DNA of 64,000 nucleotides from Gracilariopsis chorda (lineage: Eukaryota > Rhodophyta > Florideophyceae > Gracilariales > Gracilariaceae), in the NCBI GenBank assembly GCA_003194525.1, contig NBIV01000204.1, positions 1-64,000 of the forward strand. The letters run 5' to 3'. Both the position numbers and the translations under genes were made by a program. The notes under the pieces were generated by a model that saw nothing but the letters and a program-made list of their open reading frames with translations, was not told the DNA's origin and ran no database searches. Positions within the stretch are counted from its first letter, which is position 1. Every line of letters begins with the position of its first letter. Shown in pieces: positions 49,890-58,686 of this stretch.

Positions 49890-52420
49890 TGTTGGTCGGA
49901 TACGATACACGGTCGAAGTGTTTCTGAGTAGTGCGATAGGAGAGAAGAACAGGCACAAAAATGCTCAGAGGTCTCTCTGAGTTCTGCCCCCTTTCTCCAG
50001 AGTTCTTCCTCCGAAGGCAGGCTTATTTATTCTCTAGTTCTACTAAGTGCAGCCTTACACTAGAAGGCACCTACGACTGCGTAGGTTGCGTGTGCACTGC
50101 GTGGACTGCCACGCAATTCAAACTGCTTCAGTTTGAATTTTGGTGCTTCTTCTGGAAACAACTGTTTTCGCTTTGGGGAATTGCCGCAATATTTAACAGT
50201 CCCCCATAATTGAACGACTCGTTTGATTAGTTTAATTCAATGTTGCGAGCAATTTTCCGCTGACGCTGGGTTCCGGACGTTTGCAGGTCTTCCAAATATT
50301 CCTTCAACAGTATCGGTACATTTTGCTTGAGTGATTAAACAGAAATCCAGTCGATCTCATCTTCGGTAAAGCCTTTCCACTTCAAAAGCAGTTCCGGAAC
50401 GCCGGCGTTGCGACTAATGTCCTTGAATTCCTCGATTTTCAGCAATTCGTTTGCTTGATATGCAAGATGGTCCTTGACTTCTTCAGTAACCATAAAGTGT
50501 CTGTTGCTGTAGAACTTTAAGCGGCGTCCATGAACCCATTCCTTTTTTCTTGATAGCAAGTCGTCGACTTAAAAGACGTAGTTGTCTCTGCAGAGTGTAA
50601 CTCTAAAGGGCCCATACCATTTCAGATTGAGTTTTGAATCAGCGTGCTTCTGCAAGACACCTCGAAGGACAAAATCTCCCTTTGAGAAGTTGATGCTTCG
50701 GATTCCTTTTTTGCGATTGTGGGAGTCAACAGAGGCCTTTATGCGCTTTTCTGCGCCGCTAGCGCATGCTTTGTGGAGTTGCGCGAGTGATTCGTGCAGC
50801 TTCTTGGTTTCGATTACGGCTTCCCGTTTCGCTTTCTCAGCACATTTTGTCGTCACAACTGCATGATCCCTGACAATGGCAGACAGTGGTGAGTCCCATG
50901 GTAATCCAGTGATAATCGTGAGAGGTCATTTGCCGTTCAGTCTAGGCGTAGGTGAATTGTTCAGGGCAGACTGGACTAGAGGAAGAATTGACGGCCAGGC
51001 CTTTTGCGGCATTTGAAACTCAGACAATATCGCCCTTGTCGTTCTCAGTAACTCTCTGCACACTATTTTGACAGATCCATTAGTCCATGGGCAATACGGG
51101 AGTGTGAAATGGTGATTAGCGTTCAGTGCCTCGGCGAACTGCTTCACTAGCTGATTCTTGAAATGGCTTCCTTTGTCGGATATCCAACATTTCGGCACTC
51201 CGAAGGATGCAAACCAGTCCAATACTACCTCTGCTGTATTCTTTGCGTCAGCCTCTGACGTAGGCTTTAGCCAAACGTATCCCGACAAATCGTCCTTGAC
51301 GATTAGGACGTACAGAAAGTCTCTCTCTCCGCGTTTCATGAAACAGTAGTCGAAATGGATTATCTTGTTCGGCTTGCTTGCATGCATGCTGTGGCCGAGG
51401 GTTCTGCGTACAATTGAACCAGATTCTGTTGCAATGCAGTGAAAGCAGTATGATACAAACTGCTGGGTGTCTTCGCGAATGTTCTTCCAACGAAAGTGTT
51501 CCGAGACGGATGCTAGCGTAGGGTCGAATGCTCTGTGGCCACCTCTTCCGGTATGTGCGGCGATAAGCGTTCGTAGGTGCTGCAGCTTGTCCTGCTCGGG
51601 AATCCATATCTAGCCTGAAACGAATTTCCAAGGCCTCTTTTGCTTCAAGAGATTCCTTGGAGCTTATGTGTAGTGCCTATTCTGGGACGCGATCATTTCT
51701 TCCTTCGATGGGCAATCGAATTCTTCGTTGATCCCTGGATTGATCGGGGCGACCATGAGTGTGCTGATTCGTCCTACATTAGAGGACTGTACCGTCTTCC
51801 TCGGCTCTATCGCCCATCTGGAGAGCATGTCCGCCCAGACGTTCTTCTCTCCCGAGACGTGCTCGATGATGTAGCGGAATGCGCTCAGCTTGAGGGCCCA
51901 TCGCATGAGCTTGTTTGCTGCATGTCGCGCGATCCCCGGGTTCTGACCGTATGGGTCGTATATGTATACGAGGCTGGCATGGTCGGTGTAGATTGAGGTC
52001 GTTCTGCTAGCTGTGAGGTAGTCCATTCTGCACATCGCTTCGACTATAGCAAACCCTTCCTTCTCGGGGACGCTCCATCGTCCAGAAGAACATCTGAAGG
52101 AACCAGACAAGAAACACATTGGCTCGTGCCTTTCGTTTTCGACGGATTTGCGTTCTTTCGCCTCAGGCGACTGCGTTAGGATGGCAGACCAATGAAAATC
52201 CGAGGCGTCGGTGAAGAGGCAAGTTCTGTACCCTTCCTAAGGGAGCGAGAGCTTAGTTGCGGCAGCTAGCTGGGAGATTATTTGCTTGAATGCTGTGGTG
52301 TATGTATGCCACGAAGAATTGCCAATGCGAATCTTCTCCACCGCCTTCTTGGTTCGCTTACCGGCTTGCTTATACGCGTCTTCGAGTAGGTCATGAAGCG
52401 GGTGAACTATCTGTGAGTAA
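49890..52420 (-). mobile_element. Array unit 7, partial
   Basis: LTR at 49,890-50,198 followed by the chromodomain, integrase, RNase H and part of the reverse-transcriptase region, then sudden loss of similarity at 52,420. About 2.2 kb of a full unit (rest of RT, protease, gag) and any terminal LTR are missing. Confidence 0.9.
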
Positions 52421-52439
52421 GTGACATCTTAGTGACCGA

Positions 52440-52655
52440 TTGGAGGAAGCAATTTCTGGATTCAAGCACAAGCAGATGCCGAGAGACCGTCCTGGAGCAG
52501 CCGTGCAGTTCGTGTTGGATTTCATTGCCACGCTCGATGAGTACAATGCCTCGAGCATCATCAGGGATAAAGATCAGTGTAAGGAGCTCGTAGTGAAGCT
52601 CGTGCCGAAGCTCGAACCCCCGGAAATCAGACAAATTGTCGCCGACCAACCCTAG
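52440..52655 (+). mobile_element. Gag-like fragment of a related retroelement, opposite strand
   Basis: A plus-strand fragment of about 70 residues ends in VKLVPKLEPPEIRQIV, which recalls EPPELKQLVRDQ in the gag-like region of the array family. It begins 20 bases after the array breaks off and lies in the opposite orientation, so it is likely a scrap of a different, related element. Short similarity, moderate trust. Confidence 0.45.
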
Positions 52656-53441
52656 TGGACATTACTTCTGTTTTTGCTCGTGTTTTGCCAGTGTATGACA
52701 CCACGTATTGGTCAGCTTTTGGCAGACTGCTGGCCGATATTTGGAAGCTAGAGCTGTACGCCGGCACCACCACCCAATTGGTGGCCAAAATGGAGCCAAT
52801 GAATGTCCAATAGTGGGCATAGGGGTCAAGTGTGTTCCAATTACGGGAAAATGACCCCGCTTTTTGTGGCCAGGTCTACCGTTCCTATCATACTTGTGGT
52901 ATCATAGAAGTGCTAGTTTGCATTTTGGATGTCCAATCACAGTTTGATATGGCACGTATATATTTCGTACTGGTGCCCATTGTACCGTTTCTATCACACC
53001 TCAAACGCTGTATTTGTACTCCACACTCCAGCACTTTACAGTGTTCTATCTGTGCACTCCTGACAGGATGCGGTCTAGGCCATCCGGGGACGGCCACCCT
53101 TCCTCAAAAAGGCGGTGGGCTTTTGCGCACGGGTCGATGAAAACCAGCCTCGTTCCTCGCGCAACTTCACCGTATGCGTCAGCTCGGTACGTGTGAGCTG
53201 TAACGCCGATCGGGTTGAAAAGAATTGAAATGTCCTCAACAGTCACTTGACCAAAAAGCCGCCCATGTGGTGCGTAAACCTGGTTGAGATGCGTCTTGCG
53301 CAAGTCTCGTCTTCATTCTCCCACGAAGAGAGAGCGCCTCTGTATTTCCCCAGGAAACTCGAACGCGTACTTTAACAGCAACCTCACTATACCGTAATAG
53401 ACGTCCCGCCCATTGCGACGAGTTGCAGAAGCATACTGTGC
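52656..53441. other. Non-coding flank of the CACTA-like element
   Basis: No protein-like frame. Two imperfect repeats, TACCGTTCCTATCATAC (near 52,878) and TACCGTTTCTATCACAC (near 52,983), lie about 105 bases apart. They may be subterminal repeats of the DNA transposon whose transposase ends at 53,442. A CACTATACCG string occurs near 53,383, but no matching inverted copy was found on the other side. Confidence 0.4.
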
Positions 53442-55715
53442 TTAACAGAAGAAATCTGACCTTTTTGCTCCATCCCGTTCCGTCTCCCATGCTCCCACCT
53501 CGTGCAAGCGATCATCGCAAGGCACTAAAGCGTGGCAGTACATCTCAATCATATCTCCAATGATACAGCTTGAGGCAGCCCCTGTTGCAACCTTTTCAGC
53601 ACGTGTAACATAGTTGGCGAGCAGGCTCTTCAGGTTCAATCTCCGAAGAGTTGGACCATTCACGGACCAGGCACCCACGTAATGCAGCAGCGAGAAGGCC
53701 TCTCCCACGAGTTCAGTTTCCTCGACATCCGAATCATTTTCTGAGGATGTGCTATGACCTTCGGCGAAACCCTCCTTGAAGAATAGTTTGTAGCTTTCAA
53801 GGAGTTTGGCATTCTCGCTGAGGGGTTCCGCAGCAAGGTTTCGCGCGTTCAGGCGATGTTTCACCCAGCCCACGTATCTTTCCTTCCACTGTTGGCTGTA
53901 TTTCAGAGGTGGACCAAGGGCGTCAACGTTAAGTGCAAGATGTAGTTGCTGGTGGAGTGGGTACTTGCAAATGCCGAGCCTTCGTGGGCTGTAGTGGTAG
54001 TAGTCCTGCTCCATGTGATGCACAAATGCAACGGCGTGCCTCTTCATATCGGAAACATCTCTCTGAGAGAGAGCGGGCCTTCCGCATAGATTGAAAAGCC
54101 AATAAAAGTGCTGTGCACCCTTCAGATACCTCACTGGCAAGAAACCGTCGAGTACAATGAGAAAGTAGTGAAGGATGAACTGCGTGCACTCGGATCCTTT
54201 CCAGCTAGCGTAGGTGGCCGTACTCCGTGGACGAGCTCCAAAAAGGCTATAGCAAGTGCCCTGTCCTAACACTAGAAGCTCCTCATCCACCAGTTTCCCT
54301 CCCTCCTGAGACATGACATATTCGTGCTGCTCGCCGTGCAGGCGTGATAGGTGCAAATTTTCTCCCTTCCAGATCTCCATGAGATCGCGCGTAATGTTCA
54401 TCGTTTCATGCATCATATCGATTGAAAACGATTTGTAGGGGATGAGCGTTGGAAGTCCAAGAAGTTCCGTCTTCCACTTAATTCCATGAGCCCTCGAAAT
54501 GCGCCTCCGTTCTGCCTTGCTAATCCGAGGCTCTACGTCCAGCAGCCCCAGCACGCGCTTTATCACAGCCAAAGACCTCTTTCCCGGTTCATGGAGTTGG
54601 TATCGAGGTACAATTCGCATCCTTCCGTTCCGATGTTGTCGAATCTTGGACGGGTAATAGTACCGATTCGAACTGGGCAGGAGGGTACGTTCCAAGTCAC
54701 AGAAGCGACACGGAAATATTCCGGACGCACCTGTTGTTCCAGACATCTTCGCCACGGCTGGTAAGTGGCCTGAAAACAATAAAACGTGAACAAGAACCCT
54801 TCGTTTTTGCCCATCATGGAAAACTAGCTCTGTTCCCGCTTTCTTTTTACTGGAATTCAGCTCATCTATGATAGGAATGAGAAACGTGTCGAGTCGTTTA
54901 GGCTCCTGCGGACCTTTGATGAAGCCGAGAGGTACCACGTTTCGTATCAAAAATAGTTTGCGTGGGTGAAGGTTGAGAAGGAGGGTGCTGATCGGCCAGC
55001 AGTCGTAGCGACCATTCTCAAATGTCTGGAAACCGTCGGTAGATATGGAAAGAAAGACGTCCCATTTGAGAGCTTCGGCCACTCCCAACTGGATCTCACC
55101 ATCTTCGTAGACAGAGCCATCAAATACATCTGTGTAGAGACCACCTGACTGGACCGGTGTGGTCCGTTGCTTGTGTCGGTATTCGAAAAGCCGCTCACAA
55201 GACAACACGTCCGCCACCCATTTCGTGACCCTCGGCAATAAAGTTATGTACTCGAAAATTGTGCTCTCCGGCGGCAGCTTTTCAGCAATGTAAACTTCGC
55301 AAAGAGTCGCCCAGCTCGTTGCATCACTATGACCGAAGAGCAAATGATTGCTGCAGCACTCGAAATGCTCGGTTTCCAGCTGGCTATACCTCACCGAGTT
55401 TCTCGTAGCCGTCTTCCAGGCCAGGTAGTGCATGCTTCTATGCCCACCAAGAGTTCCGTTCATGCCATAACTTATCTTGTATATTCTCTGCATCGCAGTT
55501 TCTTTCAGAGAAAACTCAACGCATAGCTGGAGAAGATCCTTGTGACGTGAGCAAAAGGACCGAAAACGATCCAAAGCTGCTCTTTGGAAACCGGGAGGAA
55601 ACGGACCGACATTGTCGGTTGAAATGACGACAGAATATGGTGAGGGCGTCCTCTGATGATCGGAGGGACTAGGTTTCCTCTCTGATGCGATTAGATCCAG
55701 CGACACTGTGTGCAT
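53442..55715 (-). CDS. CACTA/EnSpm-type transposase (Tnp2-like)
   Basis: An uninterrupted 757-residue frame from the ATG at 55,715; it stays open without ATG to 55,814. Tnp2-like landmarks in order (numbered from that ATG): ISTDGFQTFENG with the likely first catalytic Asp227, WPISTLLLNLHP, GPQEPKRLDTFLIPIIDEL (about 268-286), SGIFPCRFCDLE with a Cys pair (336, 339), SIDMMHETMN with Asp433, and a late QQWKERYVGWVKHRL block. These match the transposase family tnp2 of plant, fungal and protist CACTA-like elements, which cut and paste DNA in the nucleus. It has no stops or shifts over 2.3 kb, unlike the other transposase genes here, so it may be recently active. Cysteine-rich frames just upstream on the same strand could be N-terminal exons, and a divergent second gene starts at 56,622. 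Confidence 0.82.
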   Translation of the reverse strand: MHTVSLDLIASERKPSPSDHQRTPSPYSVVISTDNVGPFPPGFQRAALDRFRSFCSRHKDLLQLCVEFSLKETAMQRIYKISYGMNGTLGGHRSMHYLAWKTATRNSVRYSQLETEHFECCSNHLLFGHSDATSWATLCEVYIAEKLPPESTIFEYITLLPRVTKWVADVLSCERLFEYRHKQRTTPVQSGGLYTDVFDGSVYEDGEIQLGVAEALKWDVFLSISTDGFQTFENGRYDCWPISTLLLNLHPRKLFLIRNVVPLGFIKGPQEPKRLDTFLIPIIDELNSSKKKAGTELVFHDGQKRRVLVHVLLFSGHLPAVAKMSGTTGASGIFPCRFCDLERTLLPSSNRYYYPSKIRQHRNGRMRIVPRYQLHEPGKRSLAVIKRVLGLLDVEPRISKAERRRISRAHGIKWKTELLGLPTLIPYKSFSIDMMHETMNITRDLMEIWKGENLHLSRLHGEQHEYVMSQEGGKLVDEELLVLGQGTCYSLFGARPRSTATYASWKGSECTQFILHYFLIVLDGFLPVRYLKGAQHFYWLFNLCGRPALSQRDVSDMKRHAVAFVHHMEQDYYHYSPRRLGICKYPLHQQLHLALNVDALGPPLKYSQQWKERYVGWVKHRLNARNLAAEPLSENAKLLESYKLFFKEGFAEGHSTSSENDSDVEETELVGEAFSLLHYVGAWSVNGPTLRRLNLKSLLANYVTRAEKVATGAASSCIIGDMIEMYCHALVPCDDRLHEVGAWETERDGAKRSDFFC

Positions 55716-55732
55716 ACAATTGCCATCGCGGA

Positions 55733-56315
55733 CTACGCCCGAATTGGCCAGCGATTGCGCGGCTGTCTGTCTGTCTGCAGAAAAAAAGGATTGGGAATCA
55801 ACCTTGCCAAACACGCATCATCTCGGCTCCCTCCAGGACCCTGTGGGGCATCCGCGGTCCAGTGATCGATTGGGTCATGCCCGTCATTGCCGTTTGTGAC
55901 GGTCTGGATGCAGAGTCGGGAAGGAACGGCATTGTCTGCGGCGAGCTCTGCAGCCTCTCGTGGCTCTTTAACATGTCCGTCACATGGGTCATCTCCTCGT
56001 ACACTACACCCTTCACAAAAATTGCAACCTTTCTCATCGTTGTACTCCTCTTCTTGAGCATCACCTTCCTCAGTAGAAATTTGTTGTGGTTTGGATAATT
56101 GCAGTGCCTTGTACTTGTTCCTCTCTATCTCGGAACGCCTTTCAGAGAAATAAGCTCCAGAGCCGAGCAGTTGCAAGCCAAGTCTGACTCACTCCTGGTT
56201 TGCAATTATCTTGTGCCGTTTCATTGTAGCATGGCTCACCCTTTTTGCCAGGAGGACGACATCGGCATCTGTATTCGGTGAGGCAAATGTATCCTCCTGC
56301 ATTGAGAGGTGACAT
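55733..56315 (-). CDS. Possible N-terminal exons of the transposase
   Basis: Two minus-strand frames precede the transposase. The first, from an ATG at 56,315, is Cys-rich (GGYICLTEYRCRCRPPGK, GEPCYNET, DNCKPG). The second (about 56,130-55,733) is acidic (TEEGDAQEEEYNDEKG, then CNFCEGCSVRGDDPCDG). Transposases of this type often have a Cys/His-rich N-terminal segment and an acidic stretch before the core. Joining would need introns or frame changes I cannot fix; start and splice points are guesses. Confidence 0.35.
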
Positions 56316-56621
56316 CGTGTTGGAAACGATCGTTTCGTGGTCGATCACATGCCCTCCCAAAGAAGTTGAGAAATGAACATGTTTCCGTCAGTACTTGCTT
56401 ATTATGGCGGAGCTTCCCAGAACTCAAAGGGTACCAACAGACAGCCTGTAATTTTCGCTTCAGTAGTCGAAACGAAAAGGATTTTCGCGGAGTGCCCTTG
56501 ATACATCTCATCTCGTTCAAAGCTCTATCTCCTTTCCATAAATACTCCGTAGTCTTTCTACACCCTTTTTCGTCTGAAATCTAGTCGTTCTGGGATAACC
56601 CGCCATTCAAGTCCTCTCGCG

Positions 56622-57596
56622 ATGCCGCGCGCTTTCATCCCTCGTCCGATCCGCCAGCAGAAAAAGATAGGTCTTTCAGAAGCAGAGAAAGCTCTTCGCA
56701 ACAACAAGCGCAGGCGCAATCCCTCTCTGTACGCCGATGCATTCGTGAAGGCACACAACGCACAAACTTTGAACAACCCTGAGAATCAGCTCCTTGCTTT
56801 CACCGACAACTGTGATGACAGAGCGAGAAATGAGCGAGCTTACCGTGCCTGCGACACACAACTACGACGATCACTGAGAGGAATGGACATATACGGCAAG
56901 CTCACATTCAATAAAGCGTGTCAGTAACATTGGGACAAGATGGATGAAGTAGTTATGGAGCTGAGGTCCAACCTCACGATGGCCGTTCTAGCACAAGGGG
57001 AGGATGACTGGCTGGTCAAGCTTTGCATTGAAATGAAAATGGAAACCGCAAGCCGTACTTACCGCAAGAAAATGGCCGAGGAGAGGGCATGCCCTGGAAA
57101 CCATTCCGGGGACATTCAAGATCTTCCAACGGGACGCACTGGAGACGACGAGCATGTGGAGGTGGTGAACCAATGTGTGCAGTCAGAACCTGTACGCTTC
57201 CAAAGCAGTTCTCCTCAGAATACAAGAACGTACCTCACTGAGCAGAATTTGAGGCCGACGCGAATTGCGCTTTCTCCAAGGGGATCAGGTGCCGCGCCGG
57301 TTGTACAGTATTGCCAACCGGAGCAGTGGTCAAGTGATCACGTCTTAATGTCGGCGGCGGACGTACTCAGTATTTCTGGTTCGGCTTCTGCCGTCATTCC
57401 AGACTTGAATGTTGCTGACGCCGTCGTGATTGATCCGATTGCAGCCGTGCCTGCGCGCTCTACCACGCGCAAAAGGCAGTAGAGGAGAGCTTCCGGCAGG
57501 GATGGGTCATCAGTGGGTGTTCGCCAGAGTGCAAAGCAGAGACGCATTTTGGAGCTTACCCAAGAAATCAATAGACTGAAGGACACGGTTGAGTAG
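56622..57596 (+). pseudogene. Second gene of the CACTA-like element, two in-frame stops
   Basis: From an ATG at 56,622 one plus-strand frame runs for about 325 codons to 57,596, interrupted only by a TAA at 56,925-56,927 and a TAG at 57,480-57,482. The start is basic (RQQKKIGLSEAEKALRNNKR). The middle is helical and charged (VKLCIEMKMETASRTYRKKM), followed by a Ser/Thr/Pro-rich stretch. The end is a likely coiled coil (QRRILELTQEINRLKDTVE). No named domain. It is divergent from the transposase with a ~0.3-0.9 kb gap and probably encodes the element's accessory DNA-binding protein (TnpA-like role, inferred). Both stops are one C-to-T step from Gln codons, and coding character continues past each. 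Confidence 0.5.
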
Positions 57597-57625
57597 AATA
57601 TTCTACTCAGCTGCATGTGCAGCTG
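57591..57625. repeat. Two abutting palindromes
   Basis: GAGTAGAATATTCTACTC (57,591-57,608) is a perfect 18-base palindrome. It overlaps by one base an 8-bp stem pair, CAGCTGCA / TGCAGCTG (57,608-57,625), with a 2-base loop. The first contains the stop codon of the preceding gene remnant. The arrangement could be a recombination or binding site, or a 3'-end RNA structure. Confidence 0.7.
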
Positions 57626-58524
57626 CGTTAGAAAGGGAAGCTGTTGAAAGGCTGGTCGGTGGTACGGGTCTGCAAACAAAAACAACTGGGAAAAATGAGA
57701 ATTTTGCACATGAAGTTCCTGAGCAAGCATTGCAGCGTACGCGACTACAACAGCGAAACTTGGAGTAGAATCGTTTCATAAAGCTGTACGTACCTGCCTT
57801 ATTGCAACTGTAGCGACACGCTCCAGTACATCAAGTCCGTAATGCTCTGTGTGCTCCGCATTCCTCACAACGAAAAGACTTGCTATGATTGCTTCAATCA
57901 CCCCCACGGGCCACATTTTGGTGAGTAAAAGATATGGGTGTGGGAGCGGTTAGAGATGCGGCACGGTAGACAAATATTTGCAGAGCTGGGTGCGATGGTG
58001 ATCAAATTTCTACCTTGCAAGAGAGCAAGATGCGAACAGAAAAACTTACTGCAACGGCGCCTTCAGTAGCAACGAGTGCCAGTATTAAACCAGTGACGGT
58101 GGTAAACTTAAACGGTCATGTCCGTTAGAGTCGCCCTCAGCACCTGAATGCAGGGCATTTTGCAACATATGCTCGCGCATTGCGGCATTGTCAAGATTGC
58201 CCTCGTCCTGGGGGCAAAACAAGAAACGAGAGCGTCGACGCGACGATAACTTGCTTTGCCCCTACACAGAGCTATTGGGGGCCAGACCGTCGGAATTCAT
58301 GGACCAAGATGAGGCTATACTTTTTGCGACGGAAGCATCTTGCGAAGAGCGTCAGCTGGCAAACAAACCTTTCCTCTGAGCGAGCGAGCGCGTCTCTGCA
58401 AGAACGAAAAAAGGAGGGGCACGTGCATATCTCCTTCACGTGTTGTGCCTGACTTCGACCCCTCTTCGCTGGGGCGGTGCGAAATTAAAACGCTGACATA
58501 TCTGCAACGGACGCCAAGAACGGA
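57626..58524. other. No recognised gene
   Basis: Probably contains the right end of the CACTA-like element and the left edge of the LINE fragment. The frame at about 58,188-58,528 (with SERARLCKNEKRRGT) may be upstream LINE sequence, but I recognise no domain in it. Confidence 0.4.
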
Positions 58525-58668
58525 TTGAAAGGTTCAAAATCGGAGAAACAGTCAAATATACGCATCTTGCAGCTCAATTGCCACGGTCTTCTCGGCGCCG
58601 CGAAACGCGCAGAACTTTCGAAGAAAGCCCATCAAGGTCAAGTAGACCTCATTTGCCAGCATGAAACT
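58525..58668 (+). mobile_element. LINE-type endonuclease, N-terminal stub
   Basis: The translation NIRILQLNCHGLLGAAKRAE followed by QVDLICQHET reproduces the start of the apurinic-type endonuclease of non-LTR retrotransposons: the LQxNCxGL strand with the metal-site Asn, then VDLICxHET with the catalytic Glu 29 residues on. Similarity ends soon after, and the frame runs on without a stop into ferlin-like sequence. Only the beginning of the LINE coding region is present, the reverse of the usual 5' truncation. The fragment has no ATG of its own in frame. Confidence 0.6.
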
Positions 58669-58686
58669 GACGGCGCTCATCAATAT

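Larger units (their letters stand above)
21615..52420 (-). mobile_element. Head-to-tail array of Ty3/Gypsy retrotransposon 2 (6 full units + 1 partial)
   Basis: Thirty-one kilobases of one element repeated in the same orientation with a 4,712-4,713 bp period. Each unit is one 309-bp LTR plus about 4.4 kb of internal sequence, so adjacent internal regions share a single LTR. In minus-strand order the internal region has a gag-like part, protease (LGDSGADYS), reverse transcriptase (YANIDFTHGYWQIPLD), RNase H (IYTDHASLVY), integrase (WISDKGSHFKNQL) and a chromodomain-like end (LLKWKGFTEDEIDW), which is Gypsy order. Units are near-identical, so the array is young compared with retrotransposon 1. 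None looks whole: each has several breaks, mostly shared between units, so the element had decayed before it was multiplied. The array ends at 52,420 within the pol region without a closing 5' LTR. Confidence 0.93.

Noticed and set aside
23365-51996. Plus-strand open frames of 60-120 codons repeated every 4.7 kb
   Set aside because: They are antisense shadows of the minus-strand retroelement genes, have no protein-like features of their own, and recur only because the unit recurs.
21615-52420. CRISPR-like or ordinary satellite repeat
   Set aside because: The repeat unit is 4.7 kb with LTRs and pol domains, not a short repeat-spacer array or a simple satellite monomer.
53383-53392. CACTATACCG as the left terminal repeat of the CACTA-like element
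   Set aside because: It lies only about 50 bases from the transposase stop and no inverted partner was found on the other side.
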